A DNA stretch of 64,000 bases. Origin: Sinotaia quadrata. Taxonomy: Eukaryota; Mollusca; Gastropoda; Architaenioglossa; Viviparidae. The DNA lies in contig CM054180.1 of assembly GCA_028829895.1 (NCBI GenBank), positions 91,203,135-91,267,134 on the forward strand. The letters are read 5' to 3'. Position numbers and translations under genes: made by a program. How positions within the stretch are numbered: position 1 is the stretch's first letter; each line of letters begins with the position of its first letter. The notes beneath the pieces were generated by a model. The model saw nothing but the letters and a program-made list of their open reading frames with translations, was not told the origin of the DNA and made no database searches. Shown piece after piece: positions 1 to 13,800 of this stretch.

Positions 1-543
1 ACACGTGTGAACACACATACATATTGATATCCACTAAATATCGTGTGAACAGTAGGGTGGCGTTAAGCGCGCCAAATGCACGTCACTCATAGTTGGAAGA
101 ATAAGGAAGGGCAGCAATAGGCATGATGAAAACTACAAAATAATAATCATTAACTAGGTGACGTTAGCGTCACGATACGGAAAACTTCAGGTCATAGCCG
201 AAGGACAATGTAAGTAACACGGGTAGTATTTACTCAGGTGTACAAGCAACGATTTCATAAAGTAGGCCTACTCAGACTAAATTTGCTGGAATCATCTGTG
301 GCTGAGTGGTGCAATGGTGTAGTTTAATTTTTTGGTATTTTGCAATCTTTATTTGCACTTTCCTCTATTTCACCATAAAGATGGGCAAAATTCAAATTGA
401 ATAGGAGGGAACATGCCATATATTTTAAAGCAGAAAGAAGTGATACCACTGGAAAAAAAATATTCTGAAATGTGGCAAACCTTAAAGACCGAGTTAAATA
501 CAATCTAGGTCACACACAGATAAGAATAAATCTTTATAAAATG

Positions 544-667
544 AGTAATTCTCATTCTAGAAACAAGACTGCAAACTTTAAACAGTGATGGGTATAAATC
601 CGTATGAAATTAGTAATTCTCATTCTAGAATCAAGACTGCAAACTTTAAACAATGATTTGTATAAAT
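544..667. repeat. Tandem duplication, 68-bp unit, two copies
   Basis: A segment beginning AGTAATTCTCATTCTAGAA at 544 recurs at 612 with few differences. Confidence 0.85.
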
Positions 668-2960
668 GCATTTATTTCGATATTGAAAGCTAACATTTGT
701 GAAAGAAATCATAATTTATTCAATTTTTTACATTCCCCAAAATTACGAATAAAGTGGATTACAAAGAAGAAACGAGAAAAAATTCATCTGATAGCACATA
801 CGGTACTGCGCAGTGAGCATTTCCAAGAAGACTATGAAATGCAAAGCAGCTTTTTGGAGGCTGAATTATACATTAGCAAATGCCTAAAACAGTTGTAATG
901 AATTATTAAAACCGGTATGTATTGGTAACATGATTATTAGTATAATATATCAATTAATTAAGAGTCAATGAATGTCTGCTATAAATAGATTGTTGTTGTT
1001 TAATTACTTTGCAATATATGATTTAATATTTACAAAATCAATTTGAATAAGATGCTTCATGTATTTATTATATTATATATTATTGTTTTTGGGTGGTGGT
1101 GGTGTTTTGGGAAGAACATAATTCCAATGGTGTACAGCAATGTTGTATCAAATTGACCAAGCCACATGCCAGTGGACAGTTACTTGTGTTAGGTTGCATT
1201 TAGAAATGTCAGTTAAAGACCAAGTGAGATTTGCCCCAAGACCATGTCTGGTAAGTTATTTTTCTAAAAATTATAGTCAGCATACTACATAGACCTATGT
1301 ATTGTCCTTGTTAATTTCATACACACTTTTCTAAGTATTAGTATTATTAAAATGAGTATTATTTTTATATGAATGATGAAAACTTTTTAAGTTACAGTTT
1401 TGTAATTGTCATTATACTACCAATATTTATTACTATTAGTGATAGTATTAATGATCTATATTTAATTAACATTTAGAGAATAGCAGTATAATAATGTTTT
1501 AAATAAGTGATTATCATTCCGTATATAATTTAAAATTACTTTACTTACTAGGGATGAACAATATAGAGAATAGGAGTAGTCATGTTTTAAATGAGTTATT
1601 ATTATTCATATTATAAATATACACAATTTTTACTTACTTACTTACTATAAATGTTTGCATTGTTTATGCATGAATGTCTATAAGTGTTGTGTATGTTTTT
1701 TTTATATTTTGTTTTGTGTACTATTTTATTTATTAAGTATTGTAAATCTAAAGCTTTAAAATTAACAATTAATGTCCAGTGCTATATTAATTTAATAGTT
1801 GAATAATCTTATTAAGCTTAGATATATGCATTTGTTCTTATTAATATTACAATTATTAGTTTACTGTAGATCTGATCTAACAATCTAGAACAGTTACCAA
1901 AAAATGGCTAGAACTGTAGGAAAAAAATCCCCAGTTTTGCCATCTTACTAACAATGGTTGTATAATTATTCAACAAATTCTGTAACTTTGCTAATATGCA
2001 GTATTATGAAACCATAAATTGTAAAGTAAAATATTTAATTATGAACAAGTTACTTCAACTATTCATTTATACACAAGTAGTTATGGCAGATGCATAACAA
2101 TAAGTATCAAATGCCTTATAATGGATTTATCAACTAAAGTTAACAGCAGAAAATAAAGACCAGTTTTTATCCTGGTAGTGGCTAGAGTAATAAGATTATC
2201 TATTCAAGAAAATTTGTCATATACATTTATGTTATGAAGAGTTTTAAAATTAATGCTACAGTATATAAAATAAAATATTATGATGCAATTAACACACAAG
2301 CAAATGCTGATGTAATTAATGCATTCGTACAAATTCAGATTAAAAGGTGATGATAAGGGTGATCCTTGATTCCACAGACGCATTATCTGTTCCTTGGATT
2401 GTCATTGTTTCCACTTCTCCAGATCCTTCATGCCGTGGTCTTGAAAGTGACGCCAAAGTATTACTATATAATGATGCACAAGTCAACGCCTGCCATTTGC
2501 AGACCTTTATTTACAATGTTTGTTTATTGGAAAAACGGCGAAATATTAAGTCCATTAATTGAAAATATCTCTGTCCATAGAAGAAACGTATGTGCTAAAA
2601 GCCCAAGTATCTGACATTACATTTTATTAGTTATGCCAGAAATATTTCCTATAATATTTAGGAAGTGGGCTTTTAATGGAGTGCTCTAATATTGTTCATT
2701 TTACATGTATTGCTCTGCTTCATCTATAGTGCAATGATGATCTTGGAAGGCCCAATATAATTTTTGACTAACAGGTTTCAACCTAGCAGAAATCGTGCAA
2801 CTAAAGAATTCGTGAAAGAACAGATAGATATAGGCATGCAAAAGACCGATTTGTGACGTAAGCGCTGACGTGACATGACGCCATTCTATTACGTGCAAAA
2901 GAAAAGGATAATCAGTAAAAATACTAAAAATACTGGAAGAAAATGGAGGTGCAAAATTGA

Positions 2961-3038
2961 CTGTTTATCAGTGTAGCATTCTTGGATCAAAGATCATGCA
3001 CTGTTTATCAGTGTAGCATTCTTGGATCAAAGATCATA
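2961..3038. repeat. Tandem duplication, 40-bp unit, nearly two copies
   Basis: The 38 bases starting CTGTTTATCAGTGTAGCATT at 2961 repeat exactly from 3001, so the duplication is recent. Confidence 0.9.
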
Positions 3039-4141
3039 CTCATGGATTGCTTTACCTATGGCCACAATAGTAAATTATGTTGCAGCGCTCTCTCTTTTGT
3101 TAAATAGTGCTTCCGGTAAGTTCTTTACTGAGTGAAATCAATAGTTGAAATCTAAAATGTTGGCAATATGCACTCACATTCGAAATATATATATGTGAAG
3201 TGGTTATCACAATATTGTTAGGTTTAGGATCCTTGAAATTTATGAGATACTGGTCGTGTGAGATAGAGTACTAGTAATTAATGTCTAATGGGTTCCATTC
3301 AGCGAGTGGGCATTGTATTTAGCAATTGCTCAATAACAAATGTACATTGAGTACCTTTTACAATTTTAGGAATTTCATCTTACATGACTTGAGTATCAAG
3401 TTTAGATAGCATAGCCGCTAATCCAGTGTAAACTTAAAGTGCCTTAAGCTAGTGAAAAACAATTCTGATGTACCCGGGCGCATCTTCGATCAATCCAGTT
3501 GGTCAGATACTGAGATAGTCATGTGGTCAGTAGGCTACCTACAGCGACTGGGCTTATATAAGTGCTGGCACAATTATTCAAAGACTAGGAATTGAGTCTT
3601 GGATGCACATATAATATATAGGAGTGCTGTAATTAAAAGGATCATAGGACACAAGCCTTTCACTCTTAGTATATCAGTGACTTGCTTCATTAAATCAAAA
3701 GAGAAATTAGTTAAGCAACTTCTCATATTGTTACAAATCTAGCCTGGTGTTTGAAAAATATAAAATTTCTGCTCAAGGAAAGTTGCCATGTTTTCAGCAT
3801 ACTGCTTGAGTAAATAATAATAATAAAATAACATTTCAATTTAGTTAAGTTTAATTTTATTCCCTAAAACCATTCTTTTGTAGGGTTCAATAACACCAGA
3901 TAAATTACCCTAGAGATAACTTTACAAAGAGTTTACAAGAATAAATTAGTATGCTAAATTATGGATATGGTCTTTAATTGGTTATACCTAACTATAGCAA
4001 GAGTAGTAAGATTATAAAGAACAGATGAACAAATGAGAGCTACAATAAGAGATTTTTAAATAAATATTTTTGAAAAACCCAAATAATAGGAATAAGATTT
4101 TGAAGCTATAGCAAAATTAACACCAATGGTGTTTTTCCTTT

Positions 4142-4232
4142 ATAATTATAGTAATTTGTTTATACTGTGCCCTGCATCAAATGTTTTTTTTAATAATTAT
4201 AGTAATTTGTTTATACTGTGCCCTGCATCATC
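4142..4232. repeat. Tandem duplication, 51-bp unit, two copies
   Basis: TAATTATAGTAATTTGTTTA and the following bases through CCTGCATCA occur twice, 51 bp apart, separated by a poly-T-rich spacer. Confidence 0.85.
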
Positions 4233-4577
4233 TTCTCTAAATAAAGACATTATGTCAGTACTGAAGACGCGTGATGATGAGTGCAATTTTCTTCCAGGAG
4301 TGTATTCATTTGAGATTAGACAGATGTTTAGGGTTCGAACTAGACAGAAGTGTGAGGGATAGCTAGTGAAGACTGGAGAAATAGAGTGACATAATGTACA
4401 TAAACCTAGCTCAGTGTTATGAACCTTTTGAAGTTTCTTAACAAGAACAAAAATGATAGAGTTACAAGAAAAATCAAATTGGGAGGGTGGACTACCATTG
4501 AATACACAAGATGTTTAAAGTTAACAGTGAGCAAATTGTGAATAGTACTGATTTGTCTTAGGTCCAGATATGCTACT

Positions 4578-5530
4578 CTACATCAAGATATATAGAGAGA
4601 GTGAGCTGTCAAAACATACACCCAGATTTCTATGTAGCTGACTAAATTTAAAGACAGTATCAGTGATATTCATTGATTCTTGCAATTGTGGCATTGGAAA
4701 TAATTTTAATACCCTTTTGGGAGCAGCAAGCATTATTAAACTTTTGTCAACATTTCTTTGTAACTTACTCATCATCCAAGACTTAACATCAAAACACATT
4801 TCTTCCCAATAGTTTAAAGTAATGGTGAAAGCAAGTTTCATGTGGGTAGCTTGATATGCACTGTTGAGTATTATGATTATATAGGACTTTATGATATTGG
4901 TTGGGGGATGAAAATACATAATAAAAAAAGAACTGACAAAAGTTATCTGGACTGGAATGTTTACAATTTACCTTTTTTTCTTTTGGATATGTATAATTTG
5001 AATCAAGATAAAACAGTACTAAACAAATAAGCTGGAGATAGTGGAACAGTATATCATGGTCAGTAGTGTCATATAAATTAATCAGTTTGAGAACCTAAAT
5101 CTTTCCATCACCCAAAGTAGAGAAAAAGTCATTAACAACTGATAAATGGGCACCTTCACTGTAATGATGGGGGTGATAAGCTGATTGAAAATCACTGAAA
5201 AGGTTATGGTGATCTAGGTGAGGTACTAGCTGAGATAAATAAACCCTTTGACATAAATAATTTTGAGACTGGACAATGGTTTTTCAAGTTATTTGGGGTC
5301 AAAGGTTGATTATTTTAATTTAAAAGAAGTGAGGAAGGGTGTTACAATAGATACTTTCAAAGTCTTGGGGAAAATTACAGTAGAAAGAGAAGTATTTATG
5401 ATGTTCATCAAAAGTAGAACATTTGAACAATCAGACTTTGTTGGATTAGGATCACATGATTTCTTTAGAAGTGTTCATAGATATTGGTAGAAAAATTAAT
5501 GTTATGAGAGATACTTGCTGAAGCATTAGG
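4578..5530 (-). pseudogene. Degenerate LINE reverse transcriptase fragment (L2/CR1-like)
   Basis: Reading the minus strand from about 5530 down to 4578 with frameshifts gives the order of an L2/CR1-type reverse transcriptase. First comes FQSAYHPHHYSEGAHL followed by VVNDF and DTTDHDILFHYL, near motif A. Then comes a WF-x-SYL-like stretch. Last is a DVKSWMMSKLQRNVDKS segment ending in FSQLHRNLGVCFDSSLSL. The catalytic-motif region is damaged and stops interrupt the frame, so this is a dead copy. Assignment to the L2/CR1 group rests on these motifs only. Confidence 0.75.
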
Positions 5531-6309
5531 GAACTGGCAAGATGATGTTACTGTCAAGTAGATCTCTATGATGGTGTTATATCTTAATCACTTTTAACTT
5601 ATGCAAATTTTAAAAAAATGTGCTTAGGATATGTGTGCATGTGTGTGCGTGTGTGAATTCAGATTGATTGGTGAGTTGAAATACACAAATCTGTTATTCC
5701 CCCATTTGGAATAAGTTTCTGAGTTTCTATCATAATGTTAGCATCTTGCCACATTTAAAATTTCATACAGGTTTTTCATATCACTTCATGTCTCCAGAAT
5801 GCAAGTCAACTAACTGTATGTACTTCATCTGCTGTTCAGTCAAAGAAGTAGATATTGAAAGATTTTATTTCTGAATGCAATCCTGCATAGGGGCTGTGAA
5901 TGCCTATTAAAAAGAAGTGACAAAGATTGTCTGGACTGGAATATTTACAGTTGTTTCCTTTTGGATGTATGATTGAAACCAAGCTTAAGTAGTACTGTTG
6001 AATGAAGTTTCAAAATCTCATGAAGTATTGCAGACAATTTGAGATTGAAGCAAGAAATGTTTGAACATTTCAGCAGTAACAATCACAATGTTGAATTTCA
6101 AGAATTGTTTTTTAGGGAAACAAACAAACAGCAGAAATTGAGCCTACTTCTTGAGTTGAACCAGAGCCAAGAACTTTTGTGTACAGCTTGCTTTCTATCA
6201 GACACACTTGAACTATCATCTCTTGGTTTGTCACCACACTTTGACGATGACTCAGTAGTGTTGTCAAGAAAGAGGAAGACTAATCATTGCAACATATACA
6301 TAAGGAGAA
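5531..6309. other. Mixed repeat-derived DNA between two LINE copies
   Basis: Bases 5909-5990 resemble 4925-5030, including the shared TCTGGACTGGAAT, so this may hold another fragment of the same LINE family. A frame at 6039-6389 (116 codons) shows no recognisable domain. A short GTGTGT run lies near 5640. Confidence 0.4.
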
Positions 6310-9165
6310 CCACTAGTAATGTGGAGTTTTGGCTGTGGAGGGACGGGCTCTGCCAGGTTCATTTGCCCAAGACACACCATATGCAATGAGAACTTTATCT
6401 CAAACCATACTGGATCAGTTATTGCCTGGAACAAGGACCACATATCTCAAACCATACTGGATCAGTTATTGCCTGGAACAAGGACCACGCCTTCTGTCTT
6501 GCACCAGGGCAGAGGTGTTAAGTGTGCTACTAGTGCACCATCATCATTAAATCTCCATGCCATAAACAACAAAAGCATCGGTACGTGGAAACTGACACAT
6601 GAAAGAACAGATACCATTGCACTGTGCAAAGTACGATGGAAGAACCTTGGGGAAACATCAACACAAGATGACCATAAACTATAGTACTCTGGCAGAGATG
6701 ATAGATATGAACATGGTGTCGGATTTCTTATCCACAAAGACATTGTGAACACTGTTAGGAGTTATCAGCCAGTCTCCAGCAGGCTTATCACCATTTACTT
6801 GAGGGTGCAAGCTTATGCTCCAACTATAGACCATGATGATGAAGAAATAGAGGACTTTAATAATCAACTGCAAAAAGTCCTGGACCAAACCACAAAGAAA
6901 GACATTCTTCTTCCAAGAAACTAGAATGCTATAATAGGAGAGGATGCCAGTGAGAACTGGAAAGGCACATGTATGGGTGCTACTGCAATACAGAGACAAA
7001 TGACAGAGGCTTAAGGCTCCTGGAATTTGCCAGCTTTAATGATCTGAAGCTGATGAACATGTTTGGTCCACATGTGGCATAGCCCGAATGGAGAACACCA
7101 TAACCAGATTGATTATATCATGGTGAAGAGGTGTTTCCATACCAGTGTAAACATTGCCAAGACAAGAAGTTTCCAGTAACAGACATTGGAAGTGACCATG
7201 ACTTAGTGATGATGACCTCCAACAACATATAAAGAAATTCAACAAGCAGGACCCCACAAGAATCAAGTTCAACCTTGACAAACTAAAAGACCCAGAGGTT
7301 TTGTAAGCCATACAAGCAAAGATAGTAGGAAAATTTGCACCACTGTTGCTTCTTAGTGCAGAGAACACAGATGCAGATTCATTGATTGACATATTTAACA
7401 CTTCAGTGATCCAAACAGCCAATGAGATCCTGGGCAATCATAGATGAGCAAAGAAACCTTGGGTTACAGCTGATATCCTTAATCTGTGTGACAAGCGTCG
7501 AGAGCTAACAAAGAAGAAATCAGAAGTAGAAGGAGCAAATCAATATAGTGAAATCAACCAGATTATCAAGAAAAGCATGAAAAAGGCAAAGGAGACATGG
7601 ATTGAAGACCAGTGTAAAGATATAGAGAATAATCTAAAGAAAAATAATAGCAAAAATGCATACCAACTGGGAAAGATCTGATCAGTGTAAATCAAGGATG
7701 CTCCTCCATTCAAGATAGTGGAAGGAATTGTCTTACAGAAGATCAAGACATTTTAGAGATGGACAGAATACTGCGCAGACTATACACAACAGACTTACAG
7801 GGGACACAGACAACTACCCCATCCTCTGAACAGAAGTAGAGACTGTAGTGAAATCATTGAAAAAGGAGAAGGCAGCAGGAATACACAATCCTTTCAGAAC
7901 TAGTCCAAGAAGGTGGATAAGCCATGATAAGCATCCTACTAACAATCTGCAATAAGATTTTGTAGATAGAGGAATGGCCAACGACATGGACTCAGTCACT
8001 CATAATAACTCTCCCGAAAAAAGGCAATTTGAAGCTATGTCAGAATTATCATATGATAAGTCTTATATGCCATCCAAGCAAAGTCATGCTAAAGATCATA
8101 TCAAACAGTATGAAACTGCAGGCAGAGGAAATCATAGCTGAAGAACAGGCAGGCTTCAGACCAGGGCAAAGCATAACTGAACAGATTTTTAATCTGAGAT
8201 TGCAGTGCAGTCTGCTTCAATGGCCAGCTAGGAGATTGGTTCAGGACAACAGTGGGAGTCAGACAAGGCTGCTTACTCTCGCCTATTCTCTTCAACATCT
8301 TCCTTGAAAGAATCATGACAGATGCTCTGGAAGACCCTGAAGGAACTCTCAGTATTGGAGGCAAAACAATATCGAATTTACGCTTTGCCAATGACATCAA
8401 TGGCCTTGCAGGAAATGAGGAGGAGCTAGCTCACTTGGAGGATAAACTGGACAGGACAGCTACTGCTTTTGGTATGGAAATCAGTGCAGTGAAGACCAAA
8501 TTGATGACCAACAACACCAGTGGCATTGGCAATGACATCATGATTGTTGATCAGAAATTGGAAATAGTTAATAAATTCAAGGACTTAGGAGCCATCTTGA
8601 CAGACGAGGGATCAAAACAGAAATATTGTTCCAGGTTTGTGCTGACAATAACAGCAATGGCAAGGCTGAAGACAGTTTGGAAAGCAGAAACATCTCAGTC
8701 ACCTCAGAGATCAGACTGATGCATTCCTTGGTTGTATCTGTGTTCTTATATGCATGTGAGTCTTGGACCCTCACAGTGGATCTTGAAAGGAGATGCTTTT
8801 GAAGGTTGCTTAGCATTTCGTATAGAGAATGTCACGAATGAGGAAATGGGAAACAGAAATAGGCAAGTCATTGGACCCTTTGAAGAGCTATTGGCCATTG
8901 TGACAAAACATAAAATGAAATGATATTGGCATGTCACACAGTTAACAGAGCTTGCAAAGACAGTCATGCAAGGTACTGTGCAAGGAGGGCAAAGGAGAGG
9001 AAGACAGAGGAAAAGATGGGTGGATAACATCTCAGAGTGGATAGGATGAAACTGAGCAATACAGTAAGATCGGCAGAGAACAGAATTGAATGGAGGAAAC
9101 TGGTTATGAGGTCATCAGTGGTGCACCAATGGTCAACAAGACTAAGGGATAGATAGATAGATATT
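6310..9165 (+). pseudogene. Non-LTR retrotransposon copy (APE-type endonuclease plus reverse transcriptase, CFDP2-like), inactive
   Basis: The plus strand shows, through many stops and frameshifts, the endonuclease-reverse transcriptase order seen in animal proteins labelled craniofacial development protein 2-like. Endonuclease signatures are TIALCKVRW near 6620, DRYEHGVGFL near 6700 and a G-S-D-H-D segment near 7190. Reverse transcriptase signatures are AEEQAGFRPGQSITEQIF at about 8130-8190, GVRQGCLLSPILFN at 8250-8300 and a catalytic motif near 8380 that reads F-A-N-D instead of the expected F-A-D-D. The 3' end is a GATA-type 4-base repeat at 9147-9163. The catalytic change and frame breaks mean it is dead. 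A second copy lies at 50998-52791 on the other strand. Confidence 0.85.
6400..6488. repeat. 45-bp tandem duplication inside the LINE copy
   Basis: CTCAAACCATACTGGATCAG and the following bases through GGACCAC occur twice in direct succession. Confidence 0.88.
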
Positions 9166-9299
9166 ACCTTAAACAATTTCACCTATGAGCTTATTAAGAA
9201 ATGATGAATGCGTGGGAAAGACTGTTAAAATAATAAAATGCGAGGTTCTTTACAGAACACAATAACAAACAGAATAGAATACATATTTAATAAATAGAA

Positions 9300-9337
<38 letters not shown>

Positions 9338-9677
9338 TATTTTAATTGTCAGCAAAAATAAAAATGCAATGAAATGTTGAATGTATGCAATATATGAATT
9401 GAGTGCATGTAAGAGAGGAATTGTATACATTTTTGCAAGATATGAGGTATGAAAAGTATATAAGATTTCACTTGTAGAATGTATACATGATATGAAGTAT
9501 TAAATGAATGTAAGATATCTGTTGTAGAATGTATGCAAATTTGCACTAGTGACTTTGGTGGTGCCACAGTTGGGGTATATACCCATTGCTGTATTAGTAT
9601 TATGTTATTCTTTATGAAATTTAATGAAATAGAGGTATGTCTAAAATAAAATTTGATTATTTGTAATTTCAATCTAG
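9166..9677. other. Non-coding DNA before exon 1, with (GT)n
   Basis: An uninterrupted GT dinucleotide repeat occupies about 9303-9334. Nothing else is recognised. Confidence 0.6.
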
Positions 9678-9779
9678 CAAATTGCAACTGTCTGACAGTG
9701 ACAGACTGCAACCAACTTACCAAACTTTGCAATGGCAAATGCTCTCGTGGTTTTACCAATGCACCTAACTGCACAGATA
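9678..9779 (+). CDS. RPTP exon 1 of window: cysteine-rich EGF-like module
   Basis: The exon is 102 nt, phase 1 in and phase 1 out. It has an acceptor ending AATCTAG and a perfect GTGAGT donor. The only open frame reads 33 codons with six cysteines, beginning NCNC and ending NCTD. This spacing fits an EGF-like or laminin-EGF-like repeat. The symmetric 1-1 phase is typical of shuffled EGF modules and means this exon could be skipped or duplicated without a frameshift. Further EGF exons may lie upstream; none could be supported in the first 9.6 kb. Confidence 0.8.
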
Positions 9780-10670
9780 GTGAGTATATTTACATCTGAG
9801 AAACACATACAATGAATTCTCTGTTTACATGATATATGCATTCCTGAGACTCCTGTGTAAACAAAAATTGTATAAATGGAACTCAATTAAGATTCTCAGT
9901 TAAATTTATGATATGTTATCACAATGTTGAAACAGAGGAGCACTTAGTTCAATGTCAGTACAGCCTGAATAACAAATAAGAAAATGAAAATGTGATAATT
10001 AACATAACTTGGATGATGAGTCATAATCTAGTTTTCTCTCTCAGGTTGACATCTTGTGTTACATAACTTTATGTTTGGCATACAAATAAAACAAAAATGT
10101 CTAAATAATATTTAGAATTTATAATATAAATTCAAATTCACCTATAACAAAACTCACATAATCAGAGAACTTGCTGTACTTAATATTTACTGAACTCTTT
10201 CCCAGTGCTTTAGATAAGTCTGCATAAAGAAGTGTCAGAAAATTGATTCTAGTTGATCGGCATTTCTGCTAAACATCTGTTTGTATTCACTTAGCAAAAT
10301 ATGATTTGTTTCAGTATTTATTTATTGACTGTGAGCTTTCATTTTAAATAATTAACCTATTCTGCACCACTAGTACAAAATTTGCTGTGCACCAAGTACT
10401 ATATCACAGTCTATAATTTTGAACTTTTTTATACAAGTATATACAACACACATGCACAAACACCATAAGCAAACACACACAAAGCTAAACAAAACTCTAT
10501 AACCCATTTACATAATATATTTTTGTGTTAAAACTGTTATTATAATCAACAATAATTAAAAATAATCTGCTGATTTTTAGATGGAAGAAATAAAAAGGAT
10601 AATATAGTGGTGTACTAAAGACTTTAAACTTTACTTGCTTGTTAACTGTTCTCTTAAATATGTCCTGCAG
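9780..10670 (+). other. Intron between the two EGF exons
   Basis: The intron is 891 nt, GTGAGT to TCCTGCAG, AT-rich, with no recognised feature. Confidence 0.75.
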
Positions 10671-10808
10671 GATGTCCACCAAATACATTTGGACTTGATT
10701 GTTTGCAAACCTGTCACTGTAGACCAGGTATAGTGTGTGACAGTGTGCAAGGCATCTGCCCTGACCTCCGTTGTCATCCTGATTGGGGTGGTCCCAGCTG
10801 CACCAAAC
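10671..10808 (+). CDS. RPTP exon 2 of window: EGF-like module
   Basis: The exon is 138 nt, phase 1-1, with acceptor TCCTGCAG and donor GTATGT. It encodes 46 residues opening CPPNTFGLDC and containing eight cysteines, including CHC and a closing GPSC. This matches the Tie/MEGF style of EGF repeat (C-P-x-x-T-[FY]-G-x-x-C). It joins in frame to the preceding EGF exon across an 891-nt intron. Confidence 0.88.
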
Positions 10809-13800
10809 GTATGTTTCAAGCAATGGTATTATCAAATATATATTATTTTCTACCAGTAAAATATGTACTGGTAAATGCATTTTTCATACTTTTTATGTCT
10901 ATGTGTGTGACTTAAATCATGGTGAATTTCAGTTGCACTTTACAGACTAAAGCATGTATTAGACAGATGCTCCATTCCTTTAGAAAACTGGTGCTTATTC
11001 TAAAAAAGTATCCAAACAAACTCAGAACAATAAAAAGCATTGAAAACAAACTAATTAATTACATACTTTAAAAATTTGTAAATAAATAAAAAATCTGATC
11101 AAAAACTGCATCAGCCAAAATTGACACTTATGGAGTGAGATTCAGTGGTAGATCTAAATAATTGCATGTTCAAAGTAATGACGTTTAGATATTGACATAA
11201 AAGACAAAAAATTGGCAAAACTTCTGAAGTCAGAGGGTTTTTTTTATTTGAGTTGTAATATTTATCTTCTAACTAAAGAAGTCCTATTTTTTTCTATTTA
11301 TATATCTACTAGTTTTCTTAATTCATGATTTTAAAAATTGATCATATCACTTCTTAATAGTTTTAGCAGTTCTCAATATTTATTAAAAAAATAAAAAAAT
11401 ATAATGGTCACACTACATGCAAATTGTGCAGTAATTATTAAAATGTAATCTGTAAGTCTACAAAATGGTGTTTATTTCATTTTACTGTCAAGCTCAGAAT
11501 TTATTTCACTTATAAACAGTCATTTACAATTTAAAATTGGTTATTTATTTAATAGTTATTTAATTTTAAAATAATAAAAATCAGTCTTCCCTAAAATGTC
11601 AAGAACTGACAGTATAGCTCTTTTTTTTACTGTTTTTAGAGTTTGTGTAAATTCACATTATTTCATTAATTAAGTGACCTTACTTCCATTACTAACAGTT
11701 ACATTTTTATCCTGTGTCTTTACAAATATCTTCTCATTAATTTGGGTTTAGAGTTGCACCTAGCATTGCAGTATTTCTTCCATCTTTCTGATTAAAAAAT
11801 GTTGCTCTTCATCATTACTCAGTATGTATCCTAACAATAATGGTTATTTGTTTTTGTGCTCCCATTAAAGAGCTGTTAAACATTATATCATGTGTCATTT
11901 TTGTAAAGAGAGACATTTGCTATAACTTACATGATAGTTATTCTCATCATTTCAAAATTTTTTACTTGTTTATGACTGATTTTTGAAGAGGAAATTAGAG
12001 GAACTCATTTTTCTGGTTATAGACTTTTTCATTCTTTACATTTGCATATATTCTGAATCTTATATGAGCTGCTGAGTACATTAAGAAAAGTGAATTACTC
12101 CTTGATATTTTGCATACTAATTTACTTTCTGGTTCTTTAATTGCTTTTGCTGTGGATGTTTTGTTTGTGCACTATGACATTAACAGAATTTATTTAGACC
12201 AAGAGTTTAAAAACTGAAAAACAAACAATATGCATAATTTAAAGTGATTTATAATTATTTCTATTGCAGATATTTTAGTGTTATAGTGGTCTTGCAAAAA
12301 CTAACTTAAAAATATTTATAAAATAATTATTAAGAGTTTTGAAAAACATAACATAATTTGACTTTATATTTGTGCATTCACAGCTACAGATAGTTTAGTA
12401 ATTTCACTTTTTTTCTATCAGACAACCAGACAAACATACCAAAGGAGTTTACATGTTCTTATGAATAGATAAGGTTTAATTTTTCATTATTTTCTGGTTA
12501 GCTGGCACTTGTAGTTTGGACAGCCTTTAGTTATTTCCTTTACTTCATGGATGCTGAATAGGTGCAGGTAGATAAGGTGTTATATAAATGTGGATCTGGG
12601 TAATTCATCTTTGTAAAATTTACCGTCCACTATGTAACATAACAAGAGGAAAAGAACATATAGTATTAAGAATAAGCACCATATTGTTTGAGTTACTTGT
12701 AGAGTCTCCATTCATGAATATGTTAGTACCATTATGTCCGGTTATGTTTAACGACCCTGTCCTAATTTAGGTTCTAGTTATCAATATTGGTTTATTGGAT
12801 AATTCCTAACATTAGCAACTGCCAGACTGCCTAACCTATCTTCCACTCAAATGTCACAATATCGGCCAATTATTCACAACACTTAGCCAGATAAGTTAAT
12901 TGATTTGCTCAATTGATAATGTTATCTCCCCTTTATTTATAGATTAATAGTTATGATTCTTTATCCCTTTATTTATGACTCACAGCCCCCATTCAATCGA
13001 TCTTTCAGTTGGTTACAAACACTTATGTAACAGCATGGTGAGATAACAATAAATTTAATAACAGTTAAATTAAAATTAGAAAACAAAGAAATGAACAATT
13101 CGATTTTGTGACTAACATAGAGTGTTATCAATGGCCTGATAAATTATTTGCTTAACCACACAACATGGGAGTTTATCTTTTGTTCAGATCTGGAACTTAG
13201 CTTAGTTTAGTGTCCTTTGAACATTGGAACACACTGTACGTTGTCGTTCATTTGGCGCAATGCTGATGTCACCTGGCAATCCTGGTGGTCTCTCATGATT
13301 AGGGCACAGACGGCGACAACGACTGTTAGCATAGATGATCATGCTCTCTCTCTCTCTCTCTGCCATTTGCTCCTGGGTCCTTTTCTGTAAGACGGTGAGT
13401 TTCACACTGAGCTTGGCATTAGCAGGTAGCACTAGAGTTGAGAGTTAAACTCATGACCAGCTGAAATACATATTTATTATGTTACAGCATCGTGTGGTAA
13501 TAGCGATTCTATGGGCTTTGTGGCAGCAGCGACAATCACTCTTTACAATATCACTAATTAGCTTTTAGCTAATTCATAGTTTACATCACATGAAAGTTTT
13601 AAATATGTAAAACCTTTACAATATATATTTCCTTCTTTGCAATAGAGTCAATCATAATATAATTTAGCTAGTGATCCATGCAGCACGTGTTAACTCTTCC
13701 GTGATAACAATTAATCAACGTTAGTACGACTACGTACACATGGCATTTTCCACCACTTTACAATGTAACATTGCTAATGCCACTTAGCTTTCTAGAAAAT

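Larger units (their letters stand above)
1..4577. other. AT-rich DNA upstream of the first supported exon; no gene seen
   Basis: No domain-bearing exon could be supported. The stretch is AT-rich and may be an upstream intron or 5' flank of the phosphatase gene. It contains three short tandem duplications, listed separately. Open frames at 653-898 and 2347-2614 have no recognisable motif. Confidence 0.5.

Noticed and set aside
653..898. 81-codon open frame
   Set aside because: AT-rich chance frame with lysine and isoleucine bias; no domain or context.
1130..1251. Possible upstream exon ending in CTG|GTAAGT
   Set aside because: The donor is good and a cysteine-containing frame exists, but no convincing acceptor, domain pattern or phase match to exon 1 (needs phase 1) was found.
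2347..2614. Two overlapping open frames of 71 and 82 codons
   Set aside because: No recognisable motif, no matching splice sites and no frame link to the phosphatase gene.
4321..4345. GGGTTCGAACTAG resembling a tRNA T-arm/B box
   Set aside because: No A box or cloverleaf could be formed around it.
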